64,000 bases of DNA from Rhizobacter terrae (GTDB lineage Bacteria > Pseudomonadota > Gammaproteobacteria > Burkholderiales > Burkholderiaceae_C): contig NZ_QUSW01000003.1 of assembly GCF_003852895.1 (NCBI RefSeq), positions 434,001 to 498,000 on the forward strand. The letters run 5' to 3'. Position 1 is the stretch's first letter. Each line of letters begins with the position of its first letter. The notes beneath the pieces were generated by a model, which saw only the letters and a program-made list of their open reading frames with translations, did no database searches and was not told the DNA's origin. Both the position numbers and the translations under genes were made by a program. Shown piece by piece: positions 25,413 to 36,856 of this stretch.

Positions 25413-26798
25413 TCACTTCCCGATACAAAAGCGGCTGAAGATTTCGCCGAGCAGGTCGTCGGCACTGAATTCGCCGGTGATCTCGCCCAGCGCCGCCTGC
25501 GCCAGGCGCAGTTCCTCGGCCAGGATGTCCAGTGCCGGGTCGGGGCTGGTGGCCTGCGCATCGGCCAGCGCCAGGTGCTCACGGGTGCGCCGCAGGGCAT
25601 CGACATGGCGGGTGCGGGCGATGAACAGGCCTTCGGGGCTGGCGTGCCAGCCGGCCAGTTCCAGCAGCTTGCGGCGCAGTTCATCCAGCCCGGCACCGGT
25701 CTTGGCGGACAGCGCGATGCCATGGGCCCGAGCGACCTGCGCTGCATCGGATTTGTTCAGCACATGCACCAACCGGTCGCCACTGGAGAGCGCCGCCGGC
25801 AATCGCGCAACGATGTCGGCTTCGCCCGCGTCGTAGTCCGCCTCGCCCATGCGCGTGAGGTCGTGCAGGAAAAGCAGCGCATCCGCACCCTCGATCTCTG
25901 CCCAGGTGCGCGCGATGCCGATGCGCTCCACCTCGTCGGTGGCCGCGTGCTCGCCGCGGATGCCGGCGGTGTCGATGACGTGCACCGGCACACCCTGGAT
26001 CTGGATGGTCTGGCTCACCTTGTCGCGCGTGGTGCCGGCGATCGGCGTCACGATGGCCAGCTCGGCACCGGCCAGCGCATTGAGCAGCGAGCTCTTGCCC
26101 ACGTTGGGCTGCCCGGCGATGACGACCTTGATGCCTTCGCGCAGCAGTGCGCCTTGCCGGGCGCGGTCGAGCACGGCGTCCAGCTGCGCGGTGATGCGCG
26201 TGAGCTGCCCACGGGCATCGGCCTTTTCGAGGAAGTCGATCTCTTCCTCGGGAAAGTCCAGCGTCGCTTCCACCAGCATGCGCAAATGGATGAGCTGGTC
26301 GCGCAGGGTGTGGATCTCGCGCGAGAAGTCGCCGCTCAACGAGCGCGTCGCCGAGCGCGCCGCCGCCTCGGTGCTGGCATCGATGAGGTCGATCACCGCC
26401 TCGGCCTGGGCCAGGTCGAGCTTGTCGTTGAGGTAGGCCCGTTCGGTGAATTCGCCCGGCTCGGCCACCCGCAGGCCGATGCCGCGGCCGGCCTCCAGGC
26501 AGCGCGCCAGCAGAAGTTGCAGCACCACCGGGCCGCCATGGGCCTGGAGTTCGAGCACCTCTTCGCCCGTGTAGGAATGCGGTGCAGGGAAATGGATGGC
26601 GATGCCCTGGTCGATGGAGGTGGCGCCGTCGCTGTCGAGGAAAGGCAGGTAGGTCGCGTGGCGCGGCATCAGCCTCTTGCCGCACAGCGCCCGGATGACG
26701 ACGCCCAAATCCTTGCCCGACGCGCGCACGATGCCCACGGCACCGCGCCCGGGCGCAGTGGCGACGGCAACGATGGGGTCGTGGTGGCGCGGCAGCAT
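25413..26798 (-). CDS. mnmE: tRNA modification GTPase MnmE
   Basis: A 461-residue GTPase that, with MnmG, installs the cmnm5/mnm5 group on U34 of certain tRNAs. N-terminal formyl-THF-binding domain starts at [19 protein letters not shown]. The central helical domain contains an inserted G domain with [16 protein letters not shown] (P loop), the TTRD switch, DTAGI (G3) and NKSD (G4). The C-terminal FCIGK carries the catalytic cysteine. The start [10 protein letters not shown] at 26798 fits homologues; an in-frame extension to 26930 is not credible. The gene is co-oriented with yidC but separated by 237 bases in which I see no gene. Confidence 0.97.
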   Translation of the reverse strand: MLPRHHDPIVAVATAPGRGAVGIVRASGKDLGVVIRALCGKRLMPRHATYLPFLDSDGATSIDQGIAIHFPAPHSYTGEEVLELQAHGGPVVLQLLLARCLEAGRGIGLRVAEPGEFTERAYLNDKLDLAQAEAVIDLIDASTEAAARSATRSLSGDFSREIHTLRDQLIHLRMLVEATLDFPEEEIDFLEKADARGQLTRITAQLDAVLDRARQGALLREGIKVVIAGQPNVGKSSLLNALAGAELAIVTPIAGTTRDKVSQTIQIQGVPVHVIDTAGIRGEHAATDEVERIGIARTWAEIEGADALLFLHDLTRMGEADYDAGEADIVARLPAALSSGDRLVHVLNKSDAAQVARAHGIALSAKTGAGLDELRRKLLELAGWHASPEGLFIARTRHVDALRRTREHLALADAQATSPDPALDILAEELRLAQAALGEITGEFSADDLLGEIFSRFCIGK

Positions 26799-27035
26799 GG
26801 GCGGGATTGTCGCCGCAGGTGCCAGGGTGGGATGGCGCGGGGGGAGGCCGAGGTCGACGTCCGTGACCGTCGGCGCTCCAGAGCCGGACTGCCATGTGTC
26901 CGCGCGCAGCGGGAATGCTGCGCCGGGCAATGGCAGGCCGGGTCAGCCCCGCATTGATCGATTGTGGAAGTTATCGACCCGGCCGGGGAGCCGCTTGAAC
27001 CGCAGCGCGAATCGCGCGTGCGAAGTTCACGAGGC

Positions 27036-28754
27036 TCAGGTGTTGAGCACGCCCATGCGCTTGTTGATCACGTACTGCTGCGCGATGGACAGGATGTTGT
27101 TCGTCAGCCAGTACAGCACCAGGCCGGCCGGGAAGAAGAAGAACATCACCGAGAACGCCAGCGGCATGAACCACATCATGCGGGCCTGGACGGGATCGGG
27201 CGGCTTCGCGCCGAGCGCCACCTGCACCAGGCTGGTGGCCGTCATCAGGATCGGCAGGATGAAGTACGGATCCTTCAGCGAGAGGTCATGGATCCAGCCC
27301 AGCCAGGGCGCGCCGCGCATCTCCACCGTGGACAGCAGCACCCAGTACAGCGAGATGAAGAAGGGCATCTGCACGAAGATGGGCAGACAGCCGCCAATGG
27401 GGTTGACCTTCTCCTCGCGGTAGATGCGCATCATCTCCTGCTGCATCTGCTGCGGCTTGTCCTTGTAGCGCTCGCGCAGCTCCATCACCTTGGGGTTGAT
27501 GGCCTTCATCTTGGCCATGGAGCGATAGGCGCTGGCGTTGAGCCAGTAGAAGGCGATCTTCAGCAACACCACCAGTGCGACGATGGCCCAGCCCCAGTTG
27601 CCCAGGATCTTGTGCAATTGCGTCAGCAGCCAGAACAGCGGCTCGGCGAGGATCTTCAGCACGCCGTAGTCCTTGACCAGCTGCAGGCCGGGGGCGATTT
27701 CCGAGAGCTTGTTCTCTTCCTGCGGACCGGCGAACAGCACCGAGTCGAAGGTGAAGTTCGCGCCGGGGGCCAGCGTGGGCACCGGGAACAGGATGGCCGC
27801 GGTGTAGATGCGGTGGCCGTACAGGTTCTCGGCCGCATCGATCGCGCGCACCCGGAACTCGCGCGCGCCCTGGGCCTTGTGCACCCAGGCGCTGGCGAAG
27901 TAGTGCTGCACCATCGCGACCCAGCCGTTGTCGGCGTTGAGCGTGGTGGGCGCCTTGTCCACGTCCTTGAACTCGAGCTTCTTGAACTTGGTTTCTTCGT
28001 TGTAGACCGCCGGACCGGTGAAGGTGCTGTAGAAGGCCGAGCCGCCCGGGCCGGGGACGCTGTCGCGGGTGAGCTGCAGGTACAGCTGCTGGGCCGGAAG
28101 GGCCGCGGTTCCCACGTTGCGCAGTTCGTGCTTCACATCCACGGTGTAGACGCCACGGTGGAACACGAAGGTCTTCACCAGCTTCTGGCCGCCTTGCTCA
28201 GCAGATTCAAAGCTGACGGACAGGTCGTTCACGCCTTGCTTGAGCGTTCGCTCGCCCGGCACGACGGCCATGGGGCTCAGGTGGTTGGGAGCGCCCGCCA
28301 CGCCCAGCACGCCGGTCTCCGCCACGTAGACACGCTGCGACGTGCTGTCGAACAGCACGACGTTGCGCGCGGGCGCTTCTTGCGTCGACGCCTTGCCAAC
28401 CAGCGCCAGCAGCGGCTCATACCACGGCTTCTCGATCTGCTCGGGCGTGTTCAGCAGCTCCAGGTGCACCAGCGTGCCGCCGCGCGAATCGAAGGTGGCC
28501 TTGACCACGTCGGTCACGACCTCGACCTTTTCGGACGCGACCGAGGGGATCACGCCTGATGCGCTCGCGGCGACGGCCGTGGCGGCAGCACCAGCCCCGC
28601 CCGATGCGCCATGCGCCGGTGCGCTGGCCGCCGTCTTGGGTGCTGCCGGATGCAGCAGCGAGGGCCGTCCGTTCTGCACGTTCCAGGCTTCGAACAGCAG
28701 GAACAGGGAAACCAGAAAGACGCCCCAGAGCAGGGTGCGGCGCATGTCGGTCAT
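27036..28754 (-). CDS. yidC: Membrane protein insertase YidC
   Basis: A 572-residue Oxa1/YidC insertase, which folds and inserts inner-membrane proteins alone or with SecYEG. An N-terminal helix (TLLWGVFLVSLFLLFEAW, residues 6-23) is followed by an Ala-rich linker, the large periplasmic P1 beta domain (about 60-345) and the five-helix core from about 350 (WLLTQLHKILGNWGWAIVAL to FFFPAGLVLYWLTNNILSIA). The conserved cytoplasmic-loop run MQQEMMRIYREEKVNP is present. The ATG overlaps the yidD stop. Fourth gene of rpmH-rnpA-yidD-yidC. Confidence 0.98.
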   Translation of the reverse strand: MTDMRRTLLWGVFLVSLFLLFEAWNVQNGRPSLLHPAAPKTAASAPAHGASGGAGAAATAVAASASGVIPSVASEKVEVVTDVVKATFDSRGGTLVHLELLNTPEQIEKPWYEPLLALVGKASTQEAPARNVVLFDSTSQRVYVAETGVLGVAGAPNHLSPMAVVPGERTLKQGVNDLSVSFESAEQGGQKLVKTFVFHRGVYTVDVKHELRNVGTAALPAQQLYLQLTRDSVPGPGGSAFYSTFTGPAVYNEETKFKKLEFKDVDKAPTTLNADNGWVAMVQHYFASAWVHKAQGAREFRVRAIDAAENLYGHRIYTAAILFPVPTLAPGANFTFDSVLFAGPQEENKLSEIAPGLQLVKDYGVLKILAEPLFWLLTQLHKILGNWGWAIVALVVLLKIAFYWLNASAYRSMAKMKAINPKVMELRERYKDKPQQMQQEMMRIYREEKVNPIGGCLPIFVQMPFFISLYWVLLSTVEMRGAPWLGWIHDLSLKDPYFILPILMTATSLVQVALGAKPPDPVQARMMWFMPLAFSVMFFFFPAGLVLYWLTNNILSIAQQYVINKRMGVLNT

Positions 28755-29080
28755 GGCGTGTTCTTTTCGCGGGAGATGGGGGAAGGATGGTGCCGGCCGG
28801 ACGTGTCGCCCAGCAGTCGGCTGAAAAGCGGATAGGGCTTCTCGGGGACCGGATCATGCCCGCCGTTGCACCAGGGGTGGCAACGCAGGATGCGTCCGGC
28901 CGTGAGCAGCGTGCCGGCCACCGCGCCGTGGCGCTGCAGGGCCTGCATGGAATAGGCAGAACAGGTCGGCTCGAAGCGGCAGGCCGAGCCCAGCCAGGGA
29001 CTCAGGAAGAACCGGTAGCCGCGCACCAGCAGCAGCAGTGCGTCGCGTGGTGCGTCGGTGACCCGCCGGAGGATGCTCAT
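28751..29080 (-). CDS. yidD: Membrane protein insertion efficiency factor YidD
   Basis: A 109-residue YidD/UPF0161 protein that aids YidC-dependent insertion. Diagnostic core: RGYRFFLSPWLGSACRFEPT, CSAYSMQALQRHG and LRCHPWCNGGHDPVP. An amphipathic N-terminus (MSILRRVTDAPRDALLL) likely associates with the membrane. The stop overlaps the yidC start as ATGA, and the start lies 7 bases after rnpA. Confidence 0.96.
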   Translation of the reverse strand: MSILRRVTDAPRDALLLLVRGYRFFLSPWLGSACRFEPTCSAYSMQALQRHGAVAGTLLTAGRILRCHPWCNGGHDPVPEKPYPLFSRLLGDTSGRHHPSPISREKNTP

Positions 29081-29087
29081 GGTCGCC

Positions 29088-29591
29088 TCAAGTGCGGGCG
29101 CCGCGCCGGACTGCAATGGCCATGAGCTCATCGAGCTCACCGCGGGCCGCACAACGCAAGGCATCGGAGGCCGCGCTGGGAAAGTCCTTGACCGCGAATG
29201 GCGAACGCAATCGCACGACCCACAAACCGGCGGGAAGACCCGTGCCGCCCTGGGACTGGCGCTGCACAGCGGCCCGGATCTGCCGTTTCAGCAGCGTGCG
29301 GGTGACGGACCGCTTGGCGTAGCGCTTGGGAACGACAACGCCCATCCATGCACCCTGCAGGGGCGGGACGGGCGGTGTTGAAGATGCGTCACCCGGGGCG
29401 TCATCCACAGCTGGTTTTCCAACAGGCGCTCCGCCTGTGGATAACTCAGTGGACAGCCTGTGGGTGGACGGCTTGCGCGGCTGGCTCGGGCGGTCTTGGA
29501 CGTGATGAACGGCGAAATGCGCGCTGCGCGCCCGGCTGGGCGCTGACAGCACGCGTTCGAAGTCGACGGAACGCACGATGCGACCGATCAC
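29088..29591 (-). CDS. rnpA: Ribonuclease P protein component (with central insertion)
   Basis: A 167-residue RnpA, the protein cofactor of RNase P in tRNA 5' maturation. N-terminal RIVRSVDFERVLSAPSRARS and the RNR-type RNA-binding helix KRYAKRSVTRTLLKRQIR are recognisable. A non-conserved, Pro/Ser/Thr-rich insertion of about 48 residues (about 32-80, bases 29352-29498) splits strand 1 from MGVVVPKR, making it longer than the usual 115-130. The start is taken as GTG at 29591 (VIGRIVRS); an ATG at 29693 would overlap rpmH and is rejected. DnaA boxes lie within the insertion-coding DNA. Confidence 0.93.
   Translation of the reverse strand: MIGRIVRSVDFERVLSAPSRARSAHFAVHHVQDRPSQPRKPSTHRLSTELSTGGAPVGKPAVDDAPGDASSTPPVPPLQGAWMGVVVPKRYAKRSVTRTLLKRQIRAAVQRQSQGGTGLPAGLWVVRLRSPFAVKDFPSAASDALRCAARGELDELMAIAVRRGART
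29401..29444. promoter_or_regulatory. DnaA-box pair inside rnpA
   Basis: TCATCCACA at 29401-29409 (8 of 9 to TTATCCACA) and a perfect inverted box TGTGGATAA at 29436-29444. A 7-bp hairpin ACAGGCG-CTC-CGCCTGT (29422-29438) lies between them. They are about 500 bases from the boxes next to dnaA. Confidence 0.6.
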
Positions 29592-29631
29592 GACGCAGGC
29601 CCCGGTTGCGCAGGGCGTGGCGCGGTCGCGA

Positions 29632-29766
29632 TCAGACGGCGAGGCGCTTGCGGCCCTTGGCGCGGCGGGCGTTGATGACGGCACGGCCGCCACGGGTCTT
29701 CATGCGGACGAGGAAGCCGTGGGTGCGGGCACGACGGACTTTGGAGGCTTGGTAGGTACGCTTCAT
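29632..29766 (-). CDS. rpmH: 50S ribosomal protein L34
   Basis: The complete 44-residue L34, beginning [18 protein letters not shown] and ending [11 protein letters not shown], highly basic and essentially invariant in bacteria. First gene of the rpmH-rnpA-yidD-yidC cluster, transcribed away from dnaA from the promoter at 29872-29900. A GGAAAG element precedes the ATG. Confidence 0.98.
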   Translation of the reverse strand: MKRTYQASKVRRARTHGFLVRMKTRGGRAVINARRAKGRKRLAV

Positions 29767-29871
29767 GATTGGCTTTCCTGCTGGGGATTCCGTTGGAGGG
29801 TCCCGACAGGCTCTTGCGCGGCATGCTGGCTCTGATGGAGCAGCACAGGGCAAGCATTCGGGAAACCCACT

Positions 29872-29900
29872 ATTACACCAAAAACCCCCTTCAAAGTCAA
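29872..29900 (-). promoter_or_regulatory. rpmH promoter
   Basis: On the minus strand: TTGACT (29900-29895), a 17-bp spacer and TGTAAT (29877-29872). Five of six bases match at both elements, with ideal spacing, about 100 bases before the rpmH start. Confidence 0.8.
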
Positions 29901-29935
29901 AGACTTGGACGGCAGGATGCGGCTTGCCAAGGGTC

Positions 29936-29964
29936 TTGACCCCCTCGCGAAAACTGTGGATAAC
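29936..29964 (+). promoter_or_regulatory. dnaA promoter
   Basis: TTGACC at 29936-29941, a 17-bp spacer and GATAAC at 29959-29964. A perfect DnaA box overlaps the -10 element, suggesting autorepression by DnaA. A second possible -10 (TACAAT, 29991) lacks a good -35. Confidence 0.7.
29955..29963 (-). promoter_or_regulatory. DnaA box, perfect match
   Basis: TGTGGATAA on the plus strand, i.e. TTATCCACA on the minus strand, overlapping the -10 of the dnaA promoter. Confidence 0.85.
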
Positions 29965-30015
29965 CGCGTTCCTGGCCGACTCGGGGGACGTACAATCCGG
30001 CCGCTCCAAAGAGAG

Positions 30016-30024
30016 TTTTCCACA
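30016..30024 (+). promoter_or_regulatory. DnaA box at the dnaA start
   Basis: TTTTCCACA, matching the relaxed consensus TTWTNCACA, ending two bases before the dnaA ATG, where it overlaps the ribosome-binding region. Confidence 0.6.
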
Positions 30025-30026
30025 AC

Positions 30027-31478
30027 ATGACCGCAGACCTCTGGCAACGCGGATGCGAGCGACTCGCCGCCGAATTGCCCGAACAACAATTCAATACCTG
30101 GATCCGTCCACTGCCCGCTGCCGATGTGGCCGACAGCGAAGCAGGCGATGCGGTGGTGACGCTGCGCGTGCCCAACCGCTTCAAGCTCGACTGGATCCGC
30201 AACCAGTACGCCGGCCGCATCGAGGCCCTGCTGACCGAGATCGCCGGCAAGCCGGTGCGCCTGGAAATCGCACTGGCCCAGCGCGAGCCGGAGCAGCGGC
30301 TTGCCGTCAACGGCGTCGGCTCGGTCATCTCCATCAATTCACGCCCGCAGGCGCTGTCGCAGGTGCTCAGCGGCCAGGCGACGAACGGCAACGGCCATCC
30401 TGCCTCGCTGTCGGTGGTGCCTTCCACGCCCCCGAGTCCGACACAGCGGGCTCTGGCCACCAACCGGCTCAACACCAACCTCACCTTCGACACCCTCGTG
30501 CCGGGCCGCGCCAACCAGATGGCGCGCACCGCCGCGCTGCACGTGGCCGGTGCCCCGGGGCAGATGTACAACCCCCTCTTCATCTACGGCGGTGTCGGCC
30601 TGGGCAAGACGCACCTCATCCATGCCGTGGGCAATGCGCTGCTGGCCGACAAGCCCGATGCGCGCATCCTCTATCTGCATGCCGAGCAGTTCATCACCGA
30701 TGTGGTGAAGAACTACCAGCGCAAGACCTTCGACGAGCTCAAGGCCAAGTACCACTCGCTGGACCTGCTGCTCATCGACGACGTGCAGTTCTTCGCCGGC
30801 AAGGAGCGCACGCAGGAGGAGTTCTTCAACGCCTTCGAAGCGCTGCTGGCCAAGCGGGCGCACATCATCATGACCAGCGACACCTACCCCAAGGGGCTGG
30901 TGGACATCGACGAGCGGCTCACCTCGCGCTTCGACGCCGGCCTGACGGTGGCCATCGAGCCGCCGGAGCTGGAGATGCGCGTGGCCATCCTGATGCGCAA
31001 GGCCGACGCCGAGGGGGCGACCATGCCCGAAGACGTGGCCTTCTTCGTGGCCAAGAACGTGCGGGCCAACGTGCGTGAGCTGGAAGGCGCGCTGCGCAAG
31101 ATCCTCGCGTACTCGCGCTTCAGCCACAAGGACATCAACATCCAGCTCGCCCGCGAGGCGCTGAAGGACCTGCTGTCCATCCAGAACCGCCAGGTCGGCG
31201 TGGAGAACATCCAGAAGACGGTGGCCGACTTCTACAAGATCAAGGTGGCCGACATGTACTCCAAGAAGCGGCCGGCGAGCATCGCACGGCCGCGGCAGAT
31301 CGCCATGTACCTGGCCAAGGAAATGACGCAGAAGAGCCTGCCCGAGATCGGCGAACTCTTCGGCGGACGCGACCACACGACGGTGCTGCATGCCGTGCGC
31401 AAGATCGCGGCCGAGCGCCAGAAGAACACCGAACTCAACCAGCAACTGCACGTGCTTGAACAGACGCTCAAGGGCTGA
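30027..31478 (+). CDS. dnaA: Chromosomal replication initiator protein DnaA
   Basis: A 483-residue initiator that binds DnaA boxes, melts oriC and loads the helicase. Domain I starts [21 protein letters not shown]; a variable linker lies at about 85-150. The AAA+ domain has GVGLGKTHL (Walker A Lys194), [12 protein letters not shown] (Walker B) and LTSRFDAGL (sensor/arginine region). Domain IV carries the signature [14 protein letters not shown]. First gene of dnaA-dnaN-gyrB. Confidence 0.99.
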   Translation: MTADLWQRGCERLAAELPEQQFNTWIRPLPAADVADSEAGDAVVTLRVPNRFKLDWIRNQYAGRIEALLTEIAGKPVRLEIALAQREPEQRLAVNGVGSVISINSRPQALSQVLSGQATNGNGHPASLSVVPSTPPSPTQRALATNRLNTNLTFDTLVPGRANQMARTAALHVAGAPGQMYNPLFIYGGVGLGKTHLIHAVGNALLADKPDARILYLHAEQFITDVVKNYQRKTFDELKAKYHSLDLLLIDDVQFFAGKERTQEEFFNAFEALLAKRAHIIMTSDTYPKGLVDIDERLTSRFDAGLTVAIEPPELEMRVAILMRKADAEGATMPEDVAFFVAKNVRANVRELEGALRKILAYSRFSHKDINIQLAREALKDLLSIQNRQVGVENIQKTVADFYKIKVADMYSKKRPASIARPRQIAMYLAKEMTQKSLPEIGELFGGRDHTTVLHAVRKIAAERQKNTELNQQLHVLEQTLKG

Positions 31479-31722
31479 GCCAAGCTCCATCACAATGCGA
31501 GCTGACGCGTCAAGGAACAAGGGTGGGGACAACTTTTGAACAAGCTGCCAGATGTCCACAGGCCAAGGATGGTCGAAGAAGTTGTTGTGCCCCCGTCCCG
31601 CTGTTTCCGCCCACCGCCCCACAGGGTTGACCGCAACCTAAATGATTGATGGATCAGGAGAAAATGGCGTTCTCCACAGAAGCTGTTCACTCCTACTAGA
31701 ACGACTAATTTAAGAGGCTGAC
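31479..31722. other. dnaA-dnaN intergenic region
   Basis: 244 bases without a gene. It holds two weak CCACAG-type words (near 31553 and 31675) that match DnaA boxes poorly, a TTGACC at 31627 without a convincing -10, and an AAGAGG ribosome binding site before dnaN. It may contain a separate dnaN promoter or part of the origin. Confidence 0.5.
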
Positions 31723-32829
31723 ATGATTGTCTTGAAGGCAGCGCAAGAAAAACTGTTGAACACCTTGCAAGCAGTGGCGGGCATCGTCGAGCGCCGTCAC
31801 ACACTGCCCATCCTGGCCAACGTGCTGATCCGCAAGACGGGCGGCCAGATCGAGCTCACGACCTCCGACCTGGAGATCCAGGTCCGCACGACGGCCGAGT
31901 TCGACGGCGACCCCAGCAACTTCGCCACCACCGTCGGTGCACGCAAGCTGATCGACATCCTGCGTGCCCTGCCCTCGGACCAGGCTGTCAGCCTCAGCGC
32001 CAACCAGAACAAGCTGACCCTGCAAGGCGGCAAGAGCCGCTTCACGCTGCAGACGCTGCCCAGCGACGACTTCCCGCTGGTGCAGGAAGCCGCCGACTTC
32101 GGCCCGATGTTCAGCGTGCCGCAGAAGACGCTCAAGCTGCTCATCAACCAGGTGCACTTCGCGATGGCGGTGCACGACATCCGCTACTACCTCAACGGCA
32201 TCCTCTTCGTGGCCGAGGGCAAGAGCCTCACGCTGGTGGCCACCGATGGCCACCGCCTGGCGCTCGCGCAAGCCACGCTGGATGTCGAGATCCCGAAGCA
32301 GGAAGTGATCCTTCCGCGCAAGACCGTGCTCGAGCTTCAGCGCCTGCTCAAGGACGAGGACACGCCCATCGAGATGCGCTTCGCCGGCAACCAGGCCAAG
32401 TTCGGATTCAGCGGCATGGAGTTCGTGACCAAGCTCGTGGAAGGCAAGTTCCCCGACTACAACCGCGTGATTCCGAAGAACCACAAGAACCACGTGACGC
32501 TCGGCCGCGCGCCGCTCCTGTCGAGCCTGCAGCGCGCCGCCATCCTGACCAGCGAGAAGTTCAAGGGCGTGCGCGTGAACATCGAGCCGGGCGTGCTGCG
32601 CATTGCGTCGAGCAATGCCGAGCAGGAAGAGGCGAAGGAAGAACTCGAGATCGACTACAACGGCGACACCATCGAGATCGGGTTCAACGTGACCTACCTG
32701 ATGGACGCGCTGGCCAACATGAGCCAGGAGATGATCAAGATCGAACTGCAGGACACCAACTCCAGTGCCTTGATCACCGTGCCCGAACAGGCCGGCTTCA
32801 AGTACGTGGTGATGCCCATGCGCATCTGA
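31723..32829 (+). CDS. dnaN: DNA polymerase III sliding clamp (beta subunit)
   Basis: A 368-residue clamp that dimerises into a ring and tethers polymerase III and other DNA enzymes. Three clamp domains are evident. Typical segments are VERRHTLPILANVLI, FTLQTLPSDDFPLVQE, LTLVATDGHRLALA, KFPDYNRVIP and the C-terminal YVVMPMRI, which forms part of the partner-binding pocket. Length matches the family. Confidence 0.99.
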   Translation: MIVLKAAQEKLLNTLQAVAGIVERRHTLPILANVLIRKTGGQIELTTSDLEIQVRTTAEFDGDPSNFATTVGARKLIDILRALPSDQAVSLSANQNKLTLQGGKSRFTLQTLPSDDFPLVQEAADFGPMFSVPQKTLKLLINQVHFAMAVHDIRYYLNGILFVAEGKSLTLVATDGHRLALAQATLDVEIPKQEVILPRKTVLELQRLLKDEDTPIEMRFAGNQAKFGFSGMEFVTKLVEGKFPDYNRVIPKNHKNHVTLGRAPLLSSLQRAAILTSEKFKGVRVNIEPGVLRIASSNAEQEEAKEELEIDYNGDTIEIGFNVTYLMDALANMSQEMIKIELQDTNSSALITVPEQAGFKYVVMPMRI

Positions 32830-32854
32830 TTCCGGGGCCACCGGCCCCACAGCG

Positions 32855-32885
32855 CCAAGCGGGCTTCGGCCCGCTTGGGCTTTTC
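32855..32885 (+). terminator. Intrinsic terminator after dnaN
   Basis: Stem CCAAGCGGGC / GCCCGCTTGG capped by a TTCG tetraloop and followed by GCTTTT. It would separate dnaN from gyrB or partially attenuate read-through. A smaller GGGGC/GCCCC hairpin precedes it. Confidence 0.8.
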
Positions 32886-32931
32886 AAAAGGGAACCCGTT
32901 CCGATGGGCGCGGGCCCCAGACCGACGTTGA

Positions 32932-35460
<2,529 letters not shown>

Positions 35461-35463
35461 GTG

Positions 35464-36837
35464 ATGGGCCAAGTCCTCCGCCGGGCCTTGGCCTTGATTG
35501 GCCTGGTCTGGTGTCTGCTGTCCCTGAACAACTTGGTGCTGGCGGGCCCTGGGTCTCCCGTCGCTTCTGGCCCGCTGGCAGCCGGCTCGATCAAATACCA
35601 GTTCGCCATCTACTACATCGGTACGCCTTCCCAAGCGCCGATGACGGTGTTTCGTTCCCAGCTCAAGTTGACGCCGAATGCCCCATCGGTGGTCACGACG
35701 ATCCCTGACGAACCAACCGCGGCCTTGGTTCGAGCCAAGCTCGACGATTCGGTGCAGGAACACTATGCGCCGCCAAGCCTGGAGATGCTTCATTATTTCG
35801 GACGCGGCCTCACGCGTGAGCAGGCCGTGGCGATGCAAGCAGCGCGGCACGCGTTGATCCTCGACTTTGCACATCCTCGGTCGATGTCATCCTCGTCATA
35901 CCGGCTTTCGCTTCAGCTGACGGAGCAGGTTGCCCGTGCAACCGGTGGATTGGTGTGGGACGAGGAGACACGCGAGGTGTTCACGGTTGACGAGTGGCAC
36001 AAGCGCCGGCTCGACAGCTGGGAAGGCGAGACCCCTGACGTGTTGAAGCACACCGTCATCCATGCCTACAAGGGGGACAAACTGGTTCGGGCGATCACGT
36101 TGGGCATGGCCAAGTTCGGGCTTCCTGATGTGGTGGTCAGCGACTTTCCATGGTCGTCCAACAGGTCCATGGGCAATTTGATCAACCTGTTGGCCCAGGC
36201 CATGGTCGAAGGCGCGAGCGTCGGCTCGAAAGGGTTCTACGACCTGGATATTCGCTCCATCAAGCATGCCTCCGTGCGCCAATCCCAGATGACCACGCTC
36301 AAGGCCGGCAGCGAAGCCTTGGCTCATCTGGTGCTGGTCGAAGGCACTCCAGAGGATGGCGATCCTCGCAATCGCCTGGTCGAGATTCGATTCGACCGAG
36401 CTACAGGCCCTGATCGATATGCCAAGCAAGAGTTCTTGCTCGGCTCCTTGTTCGGGACTGAAGACTCTGTGGCCTACGTCAAGCACTCCGAGGAGTTGCT
36501 TGCCGTCAGCAGGGCCGCCAAGGCCAGGTTGCCTGCGCTCAGGGAAGCCTTAAACAACGGGCTTCAGCCCGGGGAACACCTCCTCGTCAAAGCGCCATTC
36601 AAGACGCCTGATGGCGGGCAAGAGTGGATGTGGGTTGAGGTGACAGCCTGGGAAGGCGAAGTCATCCGTGGTCTGCTGAAGAATGAGCCGGTCCAGATCC
36701 CGTCGCTTCACGCAGGCCAGATGGTCAAGGTGAATCAGCAGGAGGTGTTCGACTACCTGCGCCGGGACGGCAAGGGGCGCGAAGAGGGCAACGAGACCTC
36801 CAAGATTCTTCAGCGCATGCAAGACGCCAAGCGATAA
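35464..36837 (+). CDS. DUF2314-domain protein, exported or membrane-anchored, unknown function
   Basis: A 457-residue protein with an N-terminal hydrophobic segment (ALALIGLVWCLLSLNNLVLA, about residues 8-27) that looks like a signal peptide or anchor. The body is unrecognised. The C-terminal part (about 370-445) matches DUF2314, the YegJ-type domain: LLVKAPFKTPDGGQEWMWVEV, LLKNEPVQIPSL and GQMVKVNQQEVFDYL. The ATG lies 3 bases after the gyrB stop with no visible ribosome binding site, so read-through from gyrB is possible. Third codon positions use more A and T than neighbours, suggesting recent acquisition. Confidence 0.75.
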   Translation: MGQVLRRALALIGLVWCLLSLNNLVLAGPGSPVASGPLAAGSIKYQFAIYYIGTPSQAPMTVFRSQLKLTPNAPSVVTTIPDEPTAALVRAKLDDSVQEHYAPPSLEMLHYFGRGLTREQAVAMQAARHALILDFAHPRSMSSSSYRLSLQLTEQVARATGGLVWDEETREVFTVDEWHKRRLDSWEGETPDVLKHTVIHAYKGDKLVRAITLGMAKFGLPDVVVSDFPWSSNRSMGNLINLLAQAMVEGASVGSKGFYDLDIRSIKHASVRQSQMTTLKAGSEALAHLVLVEGTPEDGDPRNRLVEIRFDRATGPDRYAKQEFLLGSLFGTEDSVAYVKHSEELLAVSRAAKARLPALREALNNGLQPGEHLLVKAPFKTPDGGQEWMWVEVTAWEGEVIRGLLKNEPVQIPSLHAGQMVKVNQQEVFDYLRRDGKGREEGNETSKILQRMQDAKR

Positions 36838-36856
36838 CGTTTGGTGCTCGGGCGGG

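Larger units (their letters stand above)
29767..30026. other. Probable chromosomal replication origin region (rpmH-dnaA interval)
   Basis: The 260-base gap where gene orientation switches from minus (rpmH cluster) to plus (dnaA-dnaN-gyrB). It contains an AT-rich stretch (about 29866-29911), divergent promoters, a perfect DnaA box at 29955-29963 and a second box at 30016-30024. The layout fits oriC, although the extra boxes in rnpA and the 244-base dnaA-dnaN gap mean the unwinding site cannot be fixed from sequence alone. Confidence 0.7.

Noticed and set aside
26799-26930. Extended N-terminus of mnmE
   Set aside because: The extra 44 residues have no similarity to MnmE, which starts at [10 protein letters not shown] in homologues.
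29592-29693. Extended N-terminus of rnpA
   Set aside because: It would overlap rpmH by 62 bases and adds low-complexity residues unlike RnpA; the GTG at 29591 sits at the domain start.
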